A stretch of DNA of 64,000 nt from Clostridium peptidivorans. Its GTDB lineage: Bacteria; Bacillota; Clostridia; Clostridiales; Clostridiaceae. Position numbers and translations under genes: made by a program. Location of the stretch: the NCBI RefSeq assembly GCF_900205925.1, contig NZ_OAOD01000015.1, positions 23,684 through 87,683 on the forward strand. Direction: 5' to 3'. The notes beneath the pieces are model-generated. The model saw nothing but the letters and a program-made list of their open reading frames with translations, was not told the DNA's origin and ran no database searches. Position 1 is the stretch's first letter. Each line of letters begins with the position of its first letter. This document shows positions 1 to 8,521 of this stretch, in pieces.

Positions 1-425
1 GTAAACTTATAACCTAAAGCTGTAAGTTCAAATAAAAATGTTGATATCTTTGTGACGCACCAAGCATTCATAAATATTAGTATATTACTAAATCGTACAC
101 CCTTTTGTAATAATACAGTTGTAAAAGGAAAGGCTGCATACATAGGACCAGCAGCAAGAGAACCTATAAGTATAGAAAGTAGAATTCCTACAGCACCCGA
201 ATTTTTCCCCATATACTTCATCATTGTTTCTCTAGAAACCCATGAATCCATTAGTCCTAGCATTATCATTATTGGAGGTAGTACTGAAATCATTTGTTTA
301 AAACTCGACAGTGCTATAGTAAATGATTTTAAACCTATATTTTTATTAAAGAAAGTTAGCAAGATAGTAGTAAGAATAGCAAATAAAAAAAACCTATATC
401 TTTTTAATATTATAGTAAACTTCAT
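1..425 (-). CDS. Permease half-protein (COG0701/ArsP-like), truncated by window edge
   Basis: The first 141 codons of a hydrophobic protein run off the left edge, so the C-terminus is not visible. The protein has an N-terminal membrane segment and a GKNSG motif followed by GPMYAAFP, typical of the DUF318/ArsP_1 permease family. Its ATG overlaps the stop of the upstream permease gene (ATGA), so the two are translationally coupled. The core aligns with the neighbour (GKNSG, IGS, AFP, LL.G shared), which suggests two paralogous half-transporters that pair in the membrane. The substrate is unknown; ArsP-type members export organoarsenicals, but nothing here points to arsenic. Confidence 0.75.
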   Translation of the reverse strand, partial: MKFTIILKRYRFFLFAILTTILLTFFNKNIGLKSFTIALSSFKQMISVLPPIMIMLGLMDSWVSRETMMKYMGKNSGAVGILLSILIGSLAAGPMYAAFPFTTVLLQKGVRFSNILIFMNAWCVTKISTFLFELTALGYKF

Positions 426-901
426 TTTAAAAACCACCCTATGACAAATGCTACTATAAAGGAAAATAAAAAAGCTACAAAGTTTCTTAAAAAAGCAGCT
501 TTTTTACCAATGTATTTAGATTCTAAGGGAAAAGTAATTACTCCTACCAGTGTTAATGTAGATACAAGTGCTCCAACTTGCGCATAGCCAGCACCACTTT
601 TAAGAAGCATGTCAGCAGTTGGAAAAGCAACAAAGGTTGGCATCATTGTTATGGAGCCAATTATTGAAGATAAAAATACTCCAAAAATTCCAGAATTCTT
701 GCCAATAAAGGTTGATATAGTTTCTGGTTTAAGCAGTGCAAGCATTATTCCAACTATAAATATTATCCCTAAAAATTGAGGCATTATATTTTCAAAGGAC
801 TTCAGGGATTTAATAAGTGCTTTTTTAGTTTTATTTTTATCTTTAAAATAAGATAATATAAGTAAAATTCCAGCACTTATATAAAGTATTAAAGATGACA
901 T
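422..901 (-). CDS. Permease half-protein (COG0701/ArsP-like)
   Basis: This is a 159-residue integral membrane protein with about four or five hydrophobic segments. It carries GKNSG near residue 70 and a PTFVAFP motif near 90-96, characteristic of the DUF318 permease core. Full-length ArsP-type permeases are about 300 residues, so this is roughly half size. The ATG is preceded by GGAGGT at a 5-nt spacing. It is first in a two-gene operon and overlaps the next gene by 4 nt. The pair probably forms a heterodimeric channel or transporter; the substrate is not evident from the sequence. Confidence 0.75.
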   Translation of the reverse strand: MSSLILYISAGILLILSYFKDKNKTKKALIKSLKSFENIMPQFLGIIFIVGIMLALLKPETISTFIGKNSGIFGVFLSSIIGSITMMPTFVAFPTADMLLKSGAGYAQVGALVSTLTLVGVITFPLESKYIGKKAAFLRNFVAFLFSFIVAFVIGWFLK

Positions 902-998
902 TTATACCTCCAATGTGATAAGTGCTAATATACTATTAGTTTATTATAAAAATGCAAATAGGTGATAAGAGTCACTAAACTTTATAAGATACATTACT

Positions 999-2303
999 TT
1001 AAATAAATAAATCATCAATTACTTTTCCATCGGTATTCTTCATTGAAATGCCAATTATTTTAGCAAGGGTAGGGCCTTCATCAACAATGTTAGCTTCTTT
1101 AATTACTCCGCCTTTTTTTATATTTCTCCCCATAGCCGTAAATATTGTACTGTAATTAGGTTTTAAAGGAGAGTACCCATGAGTAGCCATTGTATAGTGT
1201 TTTTTAACTCCTATGAGGGATTCATCTATTTTCTCAAAAATGCTTCCAGTATATTTTTCTAAAAAGTAATATCCTTTTTTAGCTTCAAGCATAAATGAAC
1301 ATTTATCATTAGCACCTAGGCTTATTGCTTGGTCTTTATTAAGTAAAGCTTCTATTCCACTATCTCCACTTTTTATAAAATTTAAAAGTATATCTTCAAC
1401 CTTCTTAATTAAATGACTATTGTGAGGGTTTTTTAAATAAACATAGCCGCTTCCATCACAGCTGCTAAAGTAAGCCTCCCAATCCTTTAAGCGTCCATTT
1501 GAATCTAATGTAATTAGTCCCTTTTCTTTAAATAACACATTTATATTTATTATGGTATGTTCATCTAATGCACTATGGTCACCTAGTATAACAAATGTAG
1601 TGTCTTCATATATCCCTATATCTTTAGTAGCTTTTAATATTTCACCTAATCTAAAGTCATGGCGGTGGATAGCATCTATAGATTCTTTAGCGTTATACCC
1701 AAATAAATGCCTATTGGTATCTACATCTGTAAAGTGAACTAAAAGCAAATTAGGCTTCTTTTTTTTAATAGTATACAAGGTAGACTGTAGTATAAAATCA
1801 TCTAAGAATGGTTGAGATATTCCTTTTCTTAACTTACCGAACTTATCATTTAACTTAAGTATATAGCAGGGAGCTCCGCTTAAAAGAGAAACTAGAGCTT
1901 GATTTTCATACCATTTATTTGGCCATATTTCAGGAAGATTATAATCTATATTAGCACCAGCAGTTACAGGCCAAAGTAGTGCTGCAGTTTTTAATCCATT
2001 TTCTTTAGCTAAATCATATAAGGTAGGGCACTTTACATATTTTCTATACCAGTGCCAATCAGGACTCATTCTTCCAGGTTGAAATAATGTATTATTTACT
2101 ATACCGTGATTTTTAGGTAGCATACCTGTAATAATAGATGTATGAGCAGGATAAGTTAGGGTTGGATATACAGAAGTTACCTTTTCTATATGGGTACCAT
2201 TATTCAAAATAAACTTGAAGTTTGGAAGGTCTTTCATATAGTGATAGTCTTCTGAAGACATAGCATCAAAGGATAACACTATTAAGTATTTAGAAGATGT
2301 CAT
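999..2303 (-). CDS. Type I phosphodiesterase / nucleotide pyrophosphatase family protein
   Basis: This 434-residue protein is of the alkaline-phosphatase superfamily (NPP, PF01663). Visible metal and catalytic elements are D13 in the first strand (LSFDAMS), the nucleophile T50 in PTLTYPAHTS, TDVDTNRHLFG, GDHSALD and a C-terminal THGYSP histidine. Together these match the two-zinc NPP active site. No signal peptide or membrane segment is seen, so it is probably cytosolic and hydrolyses a phosphodiester or pyrophosphate bond; the substrate is unknown. The start is supported by a GGGTGA ribosome-binding site. It is transcribed divergently from the downstream germination protease gene. Confidence 0.85.
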   Translation of the reverse strand: MTSSKYLIVLSFDAMSSEDYHYMKDLPNFKFILNNGTHIEKVTSVYPTLTYPAHTSIITGMLPKNHGIVNNTLFQPGRMSPDWHWYRKYVKCPTLYDLAKENGLKTAALLWPVTAGANIDYNLPEIWPNKWYENQALVSLLSGAPCYILKLNDKFGKLRKGISQPFLDDFILQSTLYTIKKKKPNLLLVHFTDVDTNRHLFGYNAKESIDAIHRHDFRLGEILKATKDIGIYEDTTFVILGDHSALDEHTIININVLFKEKGLITLDSNGRLKDWEAYFSSCDGSGYVYLKNPHNSHLIKKVEDILLNFIKSGDSGIEALLNKDQAISLGANDKCSFMLEAKKGYYFLEKYTGSIFEKIDESLIGVKKHYTMATHGYSPLKPNYSTIFTAMGRNIKKGGVIKEANIVDEGPTLAKIIGISMKNTDGKVIDDLFI

Positions 2304-2504
2304 TTTATCACCCTTTCAGGTTAATTGTATTTTATATATATTATGTACGTATAAAGTTAATTCCCAAATATTATTAAATATTTTATTATATTGTAACATG
2401 TATAGACCATTAATCATAAAATAATTTGATAAACAATTTTTGGGGGGATACTTATAAAGTCTGATGGTTTATTAAATCTTTTAATAAATGTACCGGAAAG
2501 CATT

Positions 2505-5500
2505 TTGGGAAAACTAGCTGAGCTATCAAAAAATGAACAATTTTTAACTGGAAAAGTAGAATTAACTGTAATATATAATGTATCACCTGGGGAAATATCT
2601 AGGCAGGTTACAGCTATAGGAGGGACATTTGAGGATTTAGGTTATAACTTTGGAATTATAATTTTAAATGTAGGAGATATTAAAAGAGTATCTGAAATAA
2701 GGGGAATACAATATTTAGAGCTTCCGAGAACTCTATTTACTGCGGACTTAAATAGTAATAGAGCTTCTTGTGTTCCGCCGCTATGGGGCAGTGGATTAAC
2801 AGGTAAGGGAACACTAGTGGGATTTATAGATTCTGGTATAGATTATACAAGTCTTGCATTTATAAAAGAAGATGGGACAACAAGGATTGATTATATATAT
2901 GATTTATCTCAAGGTGGAGTAGTATACAATAGGGAAGATATAAATAGGGCACTTCAATCTGAACATCCATTTAGTATAGTCCAACAAAGGGATACTCTTG
3001 GGCATGGTACTCATGTGGCTGGTATTGCATGTGCTGGCGGAAAAATCCCTAGAGAAAACTATGGAGCCGCCTATGAAAGTTCTATAGCAATGGTTAAGAT
3101 AACTGCAGGAGGACAAATAAATTATACTAAGGATACTTTAATCATGAGAGCAATAAAGTTTCTTTTAGAAAAAGGTGTAGAACTTAATAAGCCGTTAGTA
3201 ATAAATTTAAGTTTTAGTACTAATGATGGGTCCCATACGGGAAGCACTTTGTTTGAACAATATATTGATACTGTATGCAGATTAAATCCAATTAGTTTTA
3301 TAGTTGCAGCTGGAAATGAAGGTGATAGGGCACATCATGCAGGCGGAGAACTAAAAGAAAGTCAAACAGTACCTTTGAACATAGCATCAGATGAGAGAGG
3401 GATCATATTTCAATTATATAAGCCTGTATTAAATGATATTACTATACAAATGGTAAATCCAAGTGGAATAGTTTCAGAACAAATTAGCATAGTACAAGGA
3501 TACAAAGAAGGAACAATAGGGCAAGATAAATACTATATTTATTATACAGGACCTAAACCTTTTAATATGAATGGAGAGATTACAATAAGCTTAATACCTA
3601 CAGGAAATTTTTTGCTATCAGGAATTTGGAAGCTTAATATTACATCTAGAGGAGAATACCAAGGAAGATATAATATATGGCTTCCAATAGCACAAGGTTT
3701 AAACCCCAGCACAAGTTTTTTGGAACCAGATGTATACTTTACTATAGGTATACCAGCTACTGTACAAAGTGTATTTTCTGTAGGAAGTTATAATGGAATT
3801 ACAAATACAATTTCAAGCTTTTCAGGGAGAGGACAGCTTAGTACAGATATAATAAAACCAGAATTAGTAGCCCCAGGGGAAAATATTGAGTCTGTAATAC
3901 CTGGTGGAAGGTTAGACACTAAAAGTGGAACTTCTATGGCAGCTCCTAATGTAAGTGGAATATGTGCACTTCTTATGCAGTGGGGCATGGTAGATGGAAA
4001 TGACCCATTTTTACATGGGGAAAGGCTTAAATATTATCTTGTTCGTGGCGCAAGAAGGGGTAGGCCTCAAGTTGTTTATCCTAACCCTACTTGGGGTTAT
4101 GGGCAGGTGTGTGCACAAGCATCCTTTGATTCATTAAAACTTCTCAGAGGTGATTTATTGAATATAAATAATAACTATGATAATAAGCTAATCCGTGAGC
4201 AGCAAGGAGCTCAGCCAGCAACAGAGGGTCAAACATCTCCTCAAGTTCAAGAAATTAATCCAGAGCCAATTTTTTTAAACTATCTTGTAGAATATGATGG
4301 GGATATAGTTGCAAGACTTAAGCAAGTGCCCTATGCAGGTGTATCAATTTTAGATGAAAATTATGCAATAGTATCGGTAGAACGAGGTAGGGAAGCAGAA
4401 ATTTTAAAAATACCAGAAATAGTCTTTGTAGATAGGACTGCTTTATATACTTTAATGCAAATACAGCCTCAGGAAGCTGCAAATATATATCAATTTCATG
4501 TAAATCCATATCTCAATTTATTAGGTACAGGGGTATATGTAGGACTAATAGATACGGGAATAGATTATTTAAATAAAGAGTTTATATACGAGGACGATAC
4601 AACAAAAATATTTAGTATATGGGATCAAAGTGATAATGGGGGACCCCATCCACAGGGATTTAATTATGGTACTGAATATAATAGGACACAAATAAATCAA
4701 GCAATAACTATTTCAAAAAATCAAGGAGATCCCTATGGCATTGTAAGAGAAAGAGATATTATAGGACATGGGACGCAAATGGCAGGGCTTATAGGATCAA
4801 GGGGGTATAATAAGGAAATTATAGGTACTGCTCCTGACTCGCAATTTATAGTTGTAAAGCTTAGACAGGCAAGTGCTGATGCTATAGATGAGGGAATAGC
4901 GAGCATTTCAACTCCAGTACCTGTGTATGAAGGGACGGACATTATAACGGCAATAAAGTACGTATATAATGTAGCAAGATCATTAAACAAACCTACAGTG
5001 ATTTTTATACCACTGGGAACCAATTCTGGACCACGTGATGGAAATACAATTATAGAAAGATATATAGATGAAGTTTCAAAAGTAAGAGGAATAGCAGTGG
5101 TAACAGGTACTGGAAATGAAGGAGACCAAAACGGACATACTTCTGGAACTTTAGAAAAACAGGGTGATAGAAAAGTTATTGAATTAAATATGGCTCCAGA
5201 ACAAAGAAGCTTAGTTTTTGAAATATGGGTAAGAAAGCCTGATGTATTTTCTATAGGTATAGTATCGCCTTCGGGGGAAACCATAGATAGGATTCCAGCT
5301 AAGCTTCAAGAAGTAGAACAGATAAACTTAGTATTTGAAAGAAGCAAGATATTTGTAGAATATTCACTTCCTGAAGCGTTAACAGGAGATGAGTTGATAG
5401 TAATACGAATTGAAAATGCTAGACCTGGAGTATGGAAGTTTATACTATATGGAGACATTGTTTTAGATGGAAGATATGATGCATGGCTTCCTCAAAAGCC

Positions 5501-6059
5501 ATTAGTTAAAGAAGGAACGAGATTTTTAAATCCTACACCTCTTATTACAGTTCAAACACCATCTACTGCAAGGCAAGTATTAGTAGCTTCCTTTTATAAT
5601 CAGAATACTAATGCAATAGTTGTAGAATCTGGCAGAGGATATACTAGGGACGGAAGGATAGTCCCTAATATAGCAGCTGGTGGTATAAATGCTAAAACTA
5701 CGGCAGTAGGAGGAGGGGTTACTACAGTTAGTGGCAGCAGTGTGGCAGCAGCGGTTTATGCTGGGGCTTGTGCATTACTATTTCAATGGGGACTAGTAGA
5801 TGGAAATGATCCTACTCTTTATGTAGGGAAGATGAGAACTTATTTTATAAGAGGGGCAAGAAGAAGGGAGGGGGATATCTATCCCAATCCTGAATGGGGC
5901 TATGGGCAATTGGATTTAGAAAAGGTCTTTGAAGCAATTCGTGCTAGAAATAGAAATCTAGATGAAAAAGTGCTAGGAAGTAGAGAAATATTAATAAAAG
6001 AAGACTGTATAGAGTGTAGTATAGGTAAAATATTTTTAAGAATACCAAAAGATATGTAA
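2505..6059 (+). CDS. cspBA: Fused subtilisin-like germination protease (CspB-CspA type)
   Basis: This protein of 1184 residues or more consists of two tandem subtilase units, each with a prodomain-like stretch. Unit 1 has D109 (FIDSGID), H167 (GHGTHVAG), oxyanion N271 (AAGNEGD) and S477 (SGTSMAAP). Unit 2 has D683 (LIDTGID), H755 (GHGTQMAG), N871 (GTGNEGD) and S1079 (SGSSVAAA). Clostridial Csp proteases activate the cortex hydrolase proSleC during spore germination, and sleC lies at 26.8 kb. The TTG at 2505 is the first ordinary start codon. However, a strong GGGGGG ribosome-binding site at 2442-2447 sits 6 nt before an in-frame ATA at 2454, which would add 17 residues and may be the true start. 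No cspC is visible nearby. A terminator follows directly. Confidence 0.9.
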   Translation: MGKLAELSKNEQFLTGKVELTVIYNVSPGEISRQVTAIGGTFEDLGYNFGIIILNVGDIKRVSEIRGIQYLELPRTLFTADLNSNRASCVPPLWGSGLTGKGTLVGFIDSGIDYTSLAFIKEDGTTRIDYIYDLSQGGVVYNREDINRALQSEHPFSIVQQRDTLGHGTHVAGIACAGGKIPRENYGAAYESSIAMVKITAGGQINYTKDTLIMRAIKFLLEKGVELNKPLVINLSFSTNDGSHTGSTLFEQYIDTVCRLNPISFIVAAGNEGDRAHHAGGELKESQTVPLNIASDERGIIFQLYKPVLNDITIQMVNPSGIVSEQISIVQGYKEGTIGQDKYYIYYTGPKPFNMNGEITISLIPTGNFLLSGIWKLNITSRGEYQGRYNIWLPIAQGLNPSTSFLEPDVYFTIGIPATVQSVFSVGSYNGITNTISSFSGRGQLSTDIIKPELVAPGENIESVIPGGRLDTKSGTSMAAPNVSGICALLMQWGMVDGNDPFLHGERLKYYLVRGARRGRPQVVYPNPTWGYGQVCAQASFDSLKLLRGDLLNINNNYDNKLIREQQGAQPATEGQTSPQVQEINPEPIFLNYLVEYDGDIVARLKQVPYAGVSILDENYAIVSVERGREAEILKIPEIVFVDRTALYTLMQIQPQEAANIYQFHVNPYLNLLGTGVYVGLIDTGIDYLNKEFIYEDDTTKIFSIWDQSDNGGPHPQGFNYGTEYNRTQINQAITISKNQGDPYGIVRERDIIGHGTQMAGLIGSRGYNKEIIGTAPDSQFIVVKLRQASADAIDEGIASISTPVPVYEGTDIITAIKYVYNVARSLNKPTVIFIPLGTNSGPRDGNTIIERYIDEVSKVRGIAVVTGTGNEGDQNGHTSGTLEKQGDRKVIELNMAPEQRSLVFEIWVRKPDVFSIGIVSPSGETIDRIPAKLQEVEQINLVFERSKIFVEYSLPEALTGDELIVIRIENARPGVWKFILYGDIVLDGRYDAWLPQKPLVKEGTRFLNPTPLITVQTPSTARQVLVASFYNQNTNAIVVESGRGYTRDGRIVPNIAAGGINAKTTAVGGGVTTVSGSSVAAAVYAGACALLFQWGLVDGNDPTLYVGKMRTYFIRGARRREGDIYPNPEWGYGQLDLEKVFEAIRARNRNLDEKVLGSREILIKEDCIECSIGKIFLRIPKDM

Positions 6060-6080
6060 AGTCGCCATTTAGGCGACTTT
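6058..6080. terminator. Bidirectional terminator between csp and PHP genes
   Basis: A 9-bp perfect stem (AAAGTCGCC / GGCGACTTT) with a 5-nt loop sits between two convergent genes. A/T-rich flanks on both sides let it serve both strands. Confidence 0.8.
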
Positions 6081-6085
6081 ATAAT

Positions 6086-6766
6086 TTAAAACAGTATCTT
6101 TAAAAACTTATCTATTTCCCGGGAATTTAGGTATATGTCTCCGATTAGTCCATGCTTTAAATTAGTTTGCTTATTTGTATGAAAGTCAGAACCAGCAGTA
6201 TAAAACAATCCACTTTCAACAGCTATTTTTATGAAAAACTCTATATCGCTAGGCGTATGTCTAAAGTGCTTTGCTTCTATACCATCAAAGGGCATATTAA
6301 TAATTTCTGTAAGACAATTTTTGTTTATAAGAATTGGATGGGCTAAAACTACTATTGCTCCAAATAATTTTAGAGCCCTAATTCCTTCATAAACGGATAG
6401 CCTATAGTTACTTTTATTAATACCACTATTTAGGTTTATTAAGTGTTTTGCATCCCTTGCCTTGTGATTTTTCACAAGTCTTAAAAATCTTTCAAAATTC
6501 TTATCTTTATATCTATCATCTTTAAAATAACCTAATATGTGAACACTTTTATTCTTATGGCGTGTAGATAGTTCAACGCCTGGAATTACAGTAACTCCAA
6601 ATTTAGCACCTGATTTAACAGCTTCATCTATACCTAATATAGTATTGTGATCTGTAATAGATATTATATCCATATGTTCATCACTGGCAAGGCGTACTAT
6701 TTCAGTTGGAGTAAGGTCACCATCGGATGCAGTAGAATGTATATGGAAATCGCCTTTATAAAACAT
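6086..6766 (-). CDS. PHP-domain phosphoesterase
   Basis: This 226-residue protein is of the polymerase-and-histidinol-phosphatase family. The metal ligands are visible as FHIHS (H8, H10) with a following SDGD, ITDHNT, the glutamate in PGVELST, LAHP and GSDFHTN near the C-terminus. This motif series is typical of YciV/TrpH-like nucleotide or oligonucleotide phosphatases. It is a soluble cytosolic enzyme whose exact substrate cannot be read from the sequence. It is monocistronic on the minus strand and converges on the csp gene through a shared terminator. Confidence 0.85.
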   Translation of the reverse strand: MFYKGDFHIHSTASDGDLTPTEIVRLASDEHMDIISITDHNTILGIDEAVKSGAKFGVTVIPGVELSTRHKNKSVHILGYFKDDRYKDKNFERFLRLVKNHKARDAKHLINLNSGINKSNYRLSVYEGIRALKLFGAIVVLAHPILINKNCLTEIINMPFDGIEAKHFRHTPSDIEFFIKIAVESGLFYTAGSDFHTNKQTNLKHGLIGDIYLNSREIDKFLKILF

Positions 6767-6900
6767 TTAAAAATCCTTTAATTTATTACTATACATTTAT
6801 ATTATTAAAAAACATTGATAAAGGATACTAGCAATTATAGATATTATAATAAAAATGTAACTTTAAATAGATCATTATTAATATAAAGCTTAATATTTAT

Positions 6901-8124
6901 CTACAGCTTTTCTCTAACTATAGGCATACTCATACACCTAGGACCGCCACGTCCACGAGATAGTTCATAGGATTGAAATTCCAATACTTCTACATTATTT
7001 TTTCTAAGTGCTTCATTTGTAATATAATTACGGTCATAGCAGACAACTTTTCCAGGAGAAATAGCTAAAGTGTTACTTCCATCACTCCATTGCTCTCTAC
7101 TAGCTGCAATAGGATCTCCATTCCCACACCTTATTAAATTTACTGCAGGCAAGTTTAGGTATTTTTTTAATATGTCACATAAATCATCGCATTCATAATT
7201 AATACGTACTTCATTATTTTTAGCTTTAGTTATGCTATATACATCTAATGGTTCTTCAATTCCTGGATATATGCTAAACTTATCATAGTCCACCATTGTA
7301 AATACTGTATCTAAGTGCATATATGCCCTTGCTTTTGGAATATCTAAAGCTAAAACTACTTCAAAGGATTCATCTGAAGCTAAAAGCTTATGTGATAATC
7401 TTTCAATAGCCATTGGGTCTGTTCTATCACTAATACCTATAGCTAATATTTTGTCAGAAAGAACTAAGATATCCCCACCCTCAATAGGATGTGTTTTATC
7501 TCGATTATACCAACGGTTTACATCTTTAAACCTAGGATGATAGTTAAAAATATACTTAGCAAATAAGGTTTCTCTGTTTCGAGTGGTATTTGCCATAACA
7601 TTTAAAGAAATCCCTCCTCCAATGGAGGCAAATGGATCTCTTTGAAAATAAAGATTTGGAATGGGATCCAAATAAAATGGATAGGGGTTTTTTACCATGT
7701 CTCCTAGGGATTTTGGTTTAATATGCCTAAGCTCTTCTTTACGAACTCCTGATATACATTTTCTTATAAGTTCGTGAGGGGAACATGGATTAAATAATTC
7801 CATAAGAGCTTCTTGTAAGCCCCATGTAACAACTCCGCCTTCTTCCATAAATTCCGTTAAAAATTCTTGCCTGATTTGTGGATATTGTAAAATTTCTGCC
7901 ATTAAATCTATCAAATATAAGACCTCTACGCCTTCTTTTTTTAAAATGTCCGCAAATTCAGTATGCTCTTTGCGAGCTTGCTTTAAATAGGCAATTTCAT
8001 CAAATAAAAGTCTTCTTAAATAGTCTGGTACTATATTTTCAATTTCTTCCCCTGGGCAGTGAAGTAGTACACATTTTAGTTTTCCTATTTCATTGTAAAC
8101 AGAAATACTTGGGTTAGAATACAT
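6901..8124 (-). CDS. arcA: Arginine deiminase
   Basis: The enzyme hydrolyses L-arginine to citrulline and ammonia, the first step of the arginine deiminase ATP-yielding pathway in the cytosol. Family landmarks are EIGKLKCVLLHCPG at the N-terminus, QRDPFAS, EGGDILVL, HLDTVFTMVD (catalytic His and Asp) and the nucleophilic cysteine in GRGGPRCMSMP near the C-terminus. The length of about 407 residues is normal. The frame is open from 8145, but an AAGGA site 8 nt before the ATG at 8124 makes that start more likely. No arcB or arcC is adjacent, so the rest of the pathway must lie elsewhere or the enzyme acts alone. Confidence 0.93.
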   Translation of the reverse strand: MYSNPSISVYNEIGKLKCVLLHCPGEEIENIVPDYLRRLLFDEIAYLKQARKEHTEFADILKKEGVEVLYLIDLMAEILQYPQIRQEFLTEFMEEGGVVTWGLQEALMELFNPCSPHELIRKCISGVRKEELRHIKPKSLGDMVKNPYPFYLDPIPNLYFQRDPFASIGGGISLNVMANTTRNRETLFAKYIFNYHPRFKDVNRWYNRDKTHPIEGGDILVLSDKILAIGISDRTDPMAIERLSHKLLASDESFEVVLALDIPKARAYMHLDTVFTMVDYDKFSIYPGIEEPLDVYSITKAKNNEVRINYECDDLCDILKKYLNLPAVNLIRCGNGDPIAASREQWSDGSNTLAISPGKVVCYDRNYITNEALRKNNVEVLEFQSYELSRGRGGPRCMSMPIVREKL

Positions 8125-8228
8125 AGACTTCATCCTTTCTATCATCTATTCTAACCATTAGTTTATCAATTCAATAAAATATTATGCTAATTTATGTTTA
8201 CATAGGAACTATTAAATAAAAATTTCTA

Positions 8229-8257
8229 TTGACATTTAAAAAATAGGATAATATAAT
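8229..8257 (+). promoter_or_regulatory. Vegetative (sigma-A) promoter of metNIQ
   Basis: A consensus TTGACA at 8229-8234 is separated by 17 bp from TATAAT at 8252-8257. Transcription should begin near 8264, just ahead of the S-box aptamer. Confidence 0.85.
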
Positions 8258-8300
8258 AAGTCTCAAGCAGAAAATGCCAACTTAAAAATCGAATATAAAT

Positions 8301-8452
8301 CCTTATCTAGAGAAGCTGAGGGACTGGCCCAATGAAGCTTCAGCAACCAGCAATGCTTATTTGCAAAGCAAGGTGCTAAATCCTGCAGACATTAGTCTGA
8401 AAGATGAGGGAAGGTAATAGTTTAAAAGCGGCCCTTCCATGGGGCTTTTTTT
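8301..8452 (+). promoter_or_regulatory. SAM-I riboswitch (S-box)
   Basis: The aptamer core is recognisable from CTGAGGGACTGGCCC, ATGAAGCTTCAGCAACC and the closing GATGAGGG. P1 forms between CCTTATCT (8301-8308) and AGATGAGG (8402-8409). GGGAAGG (8408-8414) is exactly complementary to CCCTTCC (8432-8438) inside the first terminator and would be the antiterminator. SAM binding stabilises P1 and should therefore favour termination. Placement ahead of a methionine ABC importer matches known S-box biology. Confidence 0.92.
8424..8452 (+). terminator. S-box terminator 1
   Basis: AAAAGC pairs with GCTTTT and CCC with GGG around a 6-nt loop, with a GG bulge, followed by a T run. Its 5' arm overlaps the predicted antiterminator, so it is the SAM-controlled terminator. 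Confidence 0.8.
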
Positions 8453-8461
8453 ATTAAATTT

Positions 8462-8494
8462 ATCCTCTTCCTCATTTGAGAAAGAGGATTTTTT
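8462..8494 (+). terminator. Second tandem terminator before metN
   Basis: ATCCTCTT pairs perfectly with AAGAGGAT, extended by CTC/GAG after one mismatch, with an ATTT loop and six Ts. It lies between the S-box terminator and the metN ribosome-binding site, so metN messages must read through it. Confidence 0.7.
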
Positions 8495-8521
8495 ATTTTA
8501 TTTGTTTTAGGAGGGAAATAA

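Noticed and set aside
422..425. Possible frameshift splitting one permease gene
   Set aside because: The junction is a normal ATGA overlap, the second frame has its own start, and both halves carry the same core motif, so they are paralogues rather than fragments of one gene.
52..444. Open frame of 130 codons on the plus strand
   Set aside because: It is antisense to the truncated permease on the minus strand, which has a coupled ATG, membrane segments and family motifs.
4733..5284. 183-codon open frame on the minus strand inside the Csp protease gene
   Set aside because: No ribosome-binding site and no family pattern; the plus-strand subtilase residues are clearly conserved through the same DNA.
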